Shown here: positions 14,905 through 15,752 of the stretch, in pieces
Numbering within the stretch: position 1 is the stretch's first letter
Layout of the letters: every line of letters starts with the position of its first letter
NCBI GenBank assembly: GCA_007130265.1
Contig: SLST01000246.1
Coordinates: forward strand, 1 to 15,752
From: Spirochaetales bacterium
Lineage (GTDB): Bacteria; Spirochaetota; Spirochaetia; DSM-27196; SLST01
Length of the DNA stretch: 15,752 nucleotides
Direction of reading: 5' to 3'
Made by a program: the position numbers and the translations under genes
Notes under the pieces: generated by a model
Seen by the model: the letters and a program-made list of their open reading frames with translations, nothing else
Told to the model about the DNA's origin: nothing
Databases searched by the model: none

Positions 14905-15468
14905 ATGAAAACCGCTATAGCCATGCTGACCGTGATCCTGGTTCTGGGTTTCGTTCCCGGTACCGCGGATGCCAAGGACGCCAAGGACGCCGATGGGCCG
15001 ACCAATTTCGACCGCGAAGCCGACGGTCTTTCGCTCCAGGCGGGCGCGGGGCTCGTCTTCTGGTTTCCCTTCGCCCATCTCGAGGCGCGGATGCCGCTTG
15101 CTCCACGCGCCAGCGCAAGCCTCTTCGCTTCCGCCGGCTACCGGGTCTTCCGCCTCACGATCCTGGGATCCACGGCTGAGGCGGCCGTCGTCTACGGCAA
15201 CGCCGGCGCCGAGGCGCGCTACCACTTTGTTCGCGGCCGCTTGTTCGATCTTCACGTTGGCGCGGGCCTTGGTACGCTCTTCACCGTCTCGGAGGCCGAA
15301 GCGAACGCGATCCCCATCGTCTGGGCGAACGGCGGCGCGACGTTCGCGCTCTTTCCGCGACTGATGATCGACGCCGTGCTCAACGGCGCCTACCCCCCGT
15401 TCACCGAGACCGAGGGCGACACCCGGCTCCTGATCCTGCCGATTCTCCGCGCGAGGATCCTCTTCTAG
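14905..15468 (+). CDS. Small outer-membrane beta-barrel protein
   Basis: 187 residues. There is a clear signal peptide (MKTAIAMLTVILVLGFVPGTADA, cleavage near 23), followed by a short KDA repeat. Alternating hydrophobic/polar strands follow, rich in Gly and aromatic residues (LSLQAGAGLVFWFPF, ASLFASAGYRVFRL, AAVVYGNAGAEARYHF, FDLHVGAGLGTLFTV). It ends LPILRARILF with C-terminal Phe, the usual recognition residue for barrel assembly. Size and strand count suggest an eight-stranded OmpA/OmpW-like barrel. The exact family and the cargo are unknown. The SD is GGGAGG. It lies next to the divergent BamE-like lipoprotein. Confidence 0.75.
   Translation: MKTAIAMLTVILVLGFVPGTADAKDAKDADGPTNFDREADGLSLQAGAGLVFWFPFAHLEARMPLAPRASASLFASAGYRVFRLTILGSTAEAAVVYGNAGAEARYHFVRGRLFDLHVGAGLGTLFTVSEAEANAIPIVWANGGATFALFPRLMIDAVLNGAYPPFTETEGDTRLLILPILRARILF
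14971..14988 (+). repeat. Two 9-bp tandem copies encoding Ala-Lys-Asp
   Basis: GCCAAGGAC occurs twice in a row, just after the predicted signal-peptide cleavage site, extending the charged mature N-terminus. A slipped-strand copy-number difference between strains is possible. Confidence 0.5.
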
Positions 15469-15516
15469 CGGCGAGAACCGGAAGCACCGGGCGGGTGACA
15501 ACCCGGCGAGTGAGAA

Positions 15517-15545
15517 TTGACAGCCCAGGTGCGGATTGGTATAGT
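15517..15545 (+). promoter_or_regulatory. Strong promoter of the tRNA-Val unit
   Basis: Perfect TTGACA (15517-15522), 17 nt, TATAGT (15540-15545, 5/6), with TGG immediately before the -10 (extended -10). This is the best promoter in the window. Expected start is near 15552, about 32 nt before the tRNA. Confidence 0.85.
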
Positions 15546-15583
15546 TTGGGTGTTCTCGTCGCGAGATCTCGCGGCGGGGATAC

Positions 15584-15655
15584 GGGCGATTAACTCAGTG
15601 GGAGAGTGCTACCTTCACACGGTAGAAGTCGGCAGTTCAAATCTGCCATCGCCCA
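15584..15655 (+). tRNA. tRNA-Val (anticodon CAC)
   Basis: A full cloverleaf can be folded by hand. Acceptor GGGCGAT pairs with ATCGCCC, and the D stem is ACTC/GAGT. The anticodon stem CTACC/GGTAG has loop TTCACAC, giving anticodon CAC, which reads GUG. The T stem GGCAG/CTGCC has loop TTCAAAT. Discriminator A is at 15655. The 3' CCA is not encoded, so it would be added after transcription. The length is 72 nt with a short five-base variable loop, class I. Confidence 0.95.
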
Positions 15656-15670
15656 GTATCCTGCGCTGCA

Positions 15671-15693
15671 AAGTTGTTTCCCCACAACAACTT
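15671..15693 (+). repeat. Inverted repeat between tRNA and terminator
   Basis: AAGTTGTT-TCCCCAC-AACAACTT, an 8-bp stem with a 7-nt loop, lies 15 nt after the tRNA 3' end. It is AT-rich compared with the rest of the window. It could be a 3'-trailer processing structure or an operator; no T-tract follows. Confidence 0.5.
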
Positions 15694-15700
15694 ACATTTC

Positions 15701-15728
15701 ACCCCTCCTTCGGGAGGGGTTGATTTTT
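15701..15728 (+). terminator. Rho-independent terminator of the tRNA unit
   Basis: ACCCCTCC-TTCG-GGAGGGGT is a perfect 8-bp stem with an ultrastable TTCG tetraloop. It is followed by TGATTTTT at 15721-15728. Confidence 0.85.
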
Positions 15729-15731
15729 GTC

Positions 15732-15747
15732 CATGACTCACGTCATG
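15732..15747. repeat. Short palindrome at the right edge
   Basis: CATGAC-TCAC-GTCATG, a 6-bp inverted repeat directly after the terminator. It may be an operator or promoter part of the gene beyond the edge; nothing more can be said from this window. Confidence 0.3.
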
Positions 15748-15752
15748 ATTCA

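Noticed and set aside
15492..15506. CGGGT-gaca-ACCCG hairpin after the barrel gene as terminator
   Set aside because: Only a 5-bp stem and no T-tract; not enough to call.
15517..15723. Open frame of 68 codons over the tRNA
   Set aside because: It spans the tRNA promoter, tRNA-Val and terminator; these explain the region fully.

Overview
The window is GC-rich, densely packed bacterial chromosome from a diderm: it holds a tripartite RND efflux operon with a TolC-type channel, an outer-membrane barrel protein with C-terminal Phe, and several lipoproteins. A YjfB-family 'putative motility protein', one loose lipobox (G-A-S-C) and a SmpA/OmlA-like lipoprotein would fit a free-living spirochaete. 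That assignment is an inference. No rRNA, phage, transposon or CRISPR signal was seen, so this looks like ordinary core or efflux chromosome rather than an island.

Layout. (1) 1-493, minus strand: N-terminal part of a SurA/PrsA-like parvulin, running off the left edge. (2) 539-1618: YpdA-family FAD/NADPH oxidoreductase, divergent from (1). (3) 1619-1942: regulatory stretch with phased A-tracts, a TTGACA -35 box, a 35-codon ORF behind a perfect AGGAGG, and a long hairpin. (4) 1943-5600: two overlapping ABC exporter half-transporters that form a textbook asymmetric heterodimer. (5) 5660-5869: YjfB-family small protein. (6) 5925-13025: four-gene operon of membrane-fusion adaptor, RND pump, a three-repeat lipoprotein and a TolC-family channel. 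(7) 13019-13375, minus strand: small unknown protein, overlapping the TolC gene tail to tail. (8) 13474-14295: family-3 solute-binding lipoprotein, PheC-like. (9) 14333-14749, minus strand: BamE-like lipoprotein, divergent from (10). (10) 14905-15468: small outer-membrane beta-barrel protein. (11) 15517-15728: tRNA-Val(CAC) unit with promoter and terminator.

How the genes work together. The window carries two export machines. One is an ATP-driven BmrCD/LmrCD/TM287-288-like heterodimer. The other is a proton-type RND tripartite pump with an extra periplasmic lipoprotein encoded between the pump and channel genes. The most interesting regulatory feature is the short ORF plus hairpin ahead of the ABC pair. 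It has the layout of the bmrB-bmrCD leader-peptide attenuator of Bacillus subtilis, although the peptide itself is not recognised.

Promoter reading. Two styles are visible. SD-bearing genes have promoters further upstream, several with an extended -10 (TGG-TAnnnn). Several genes with no SD have a TAnnnT hexamer 6-8 nt before the ATG, which suggests leaderless transcripts. These are hand readings and not scored predictions.
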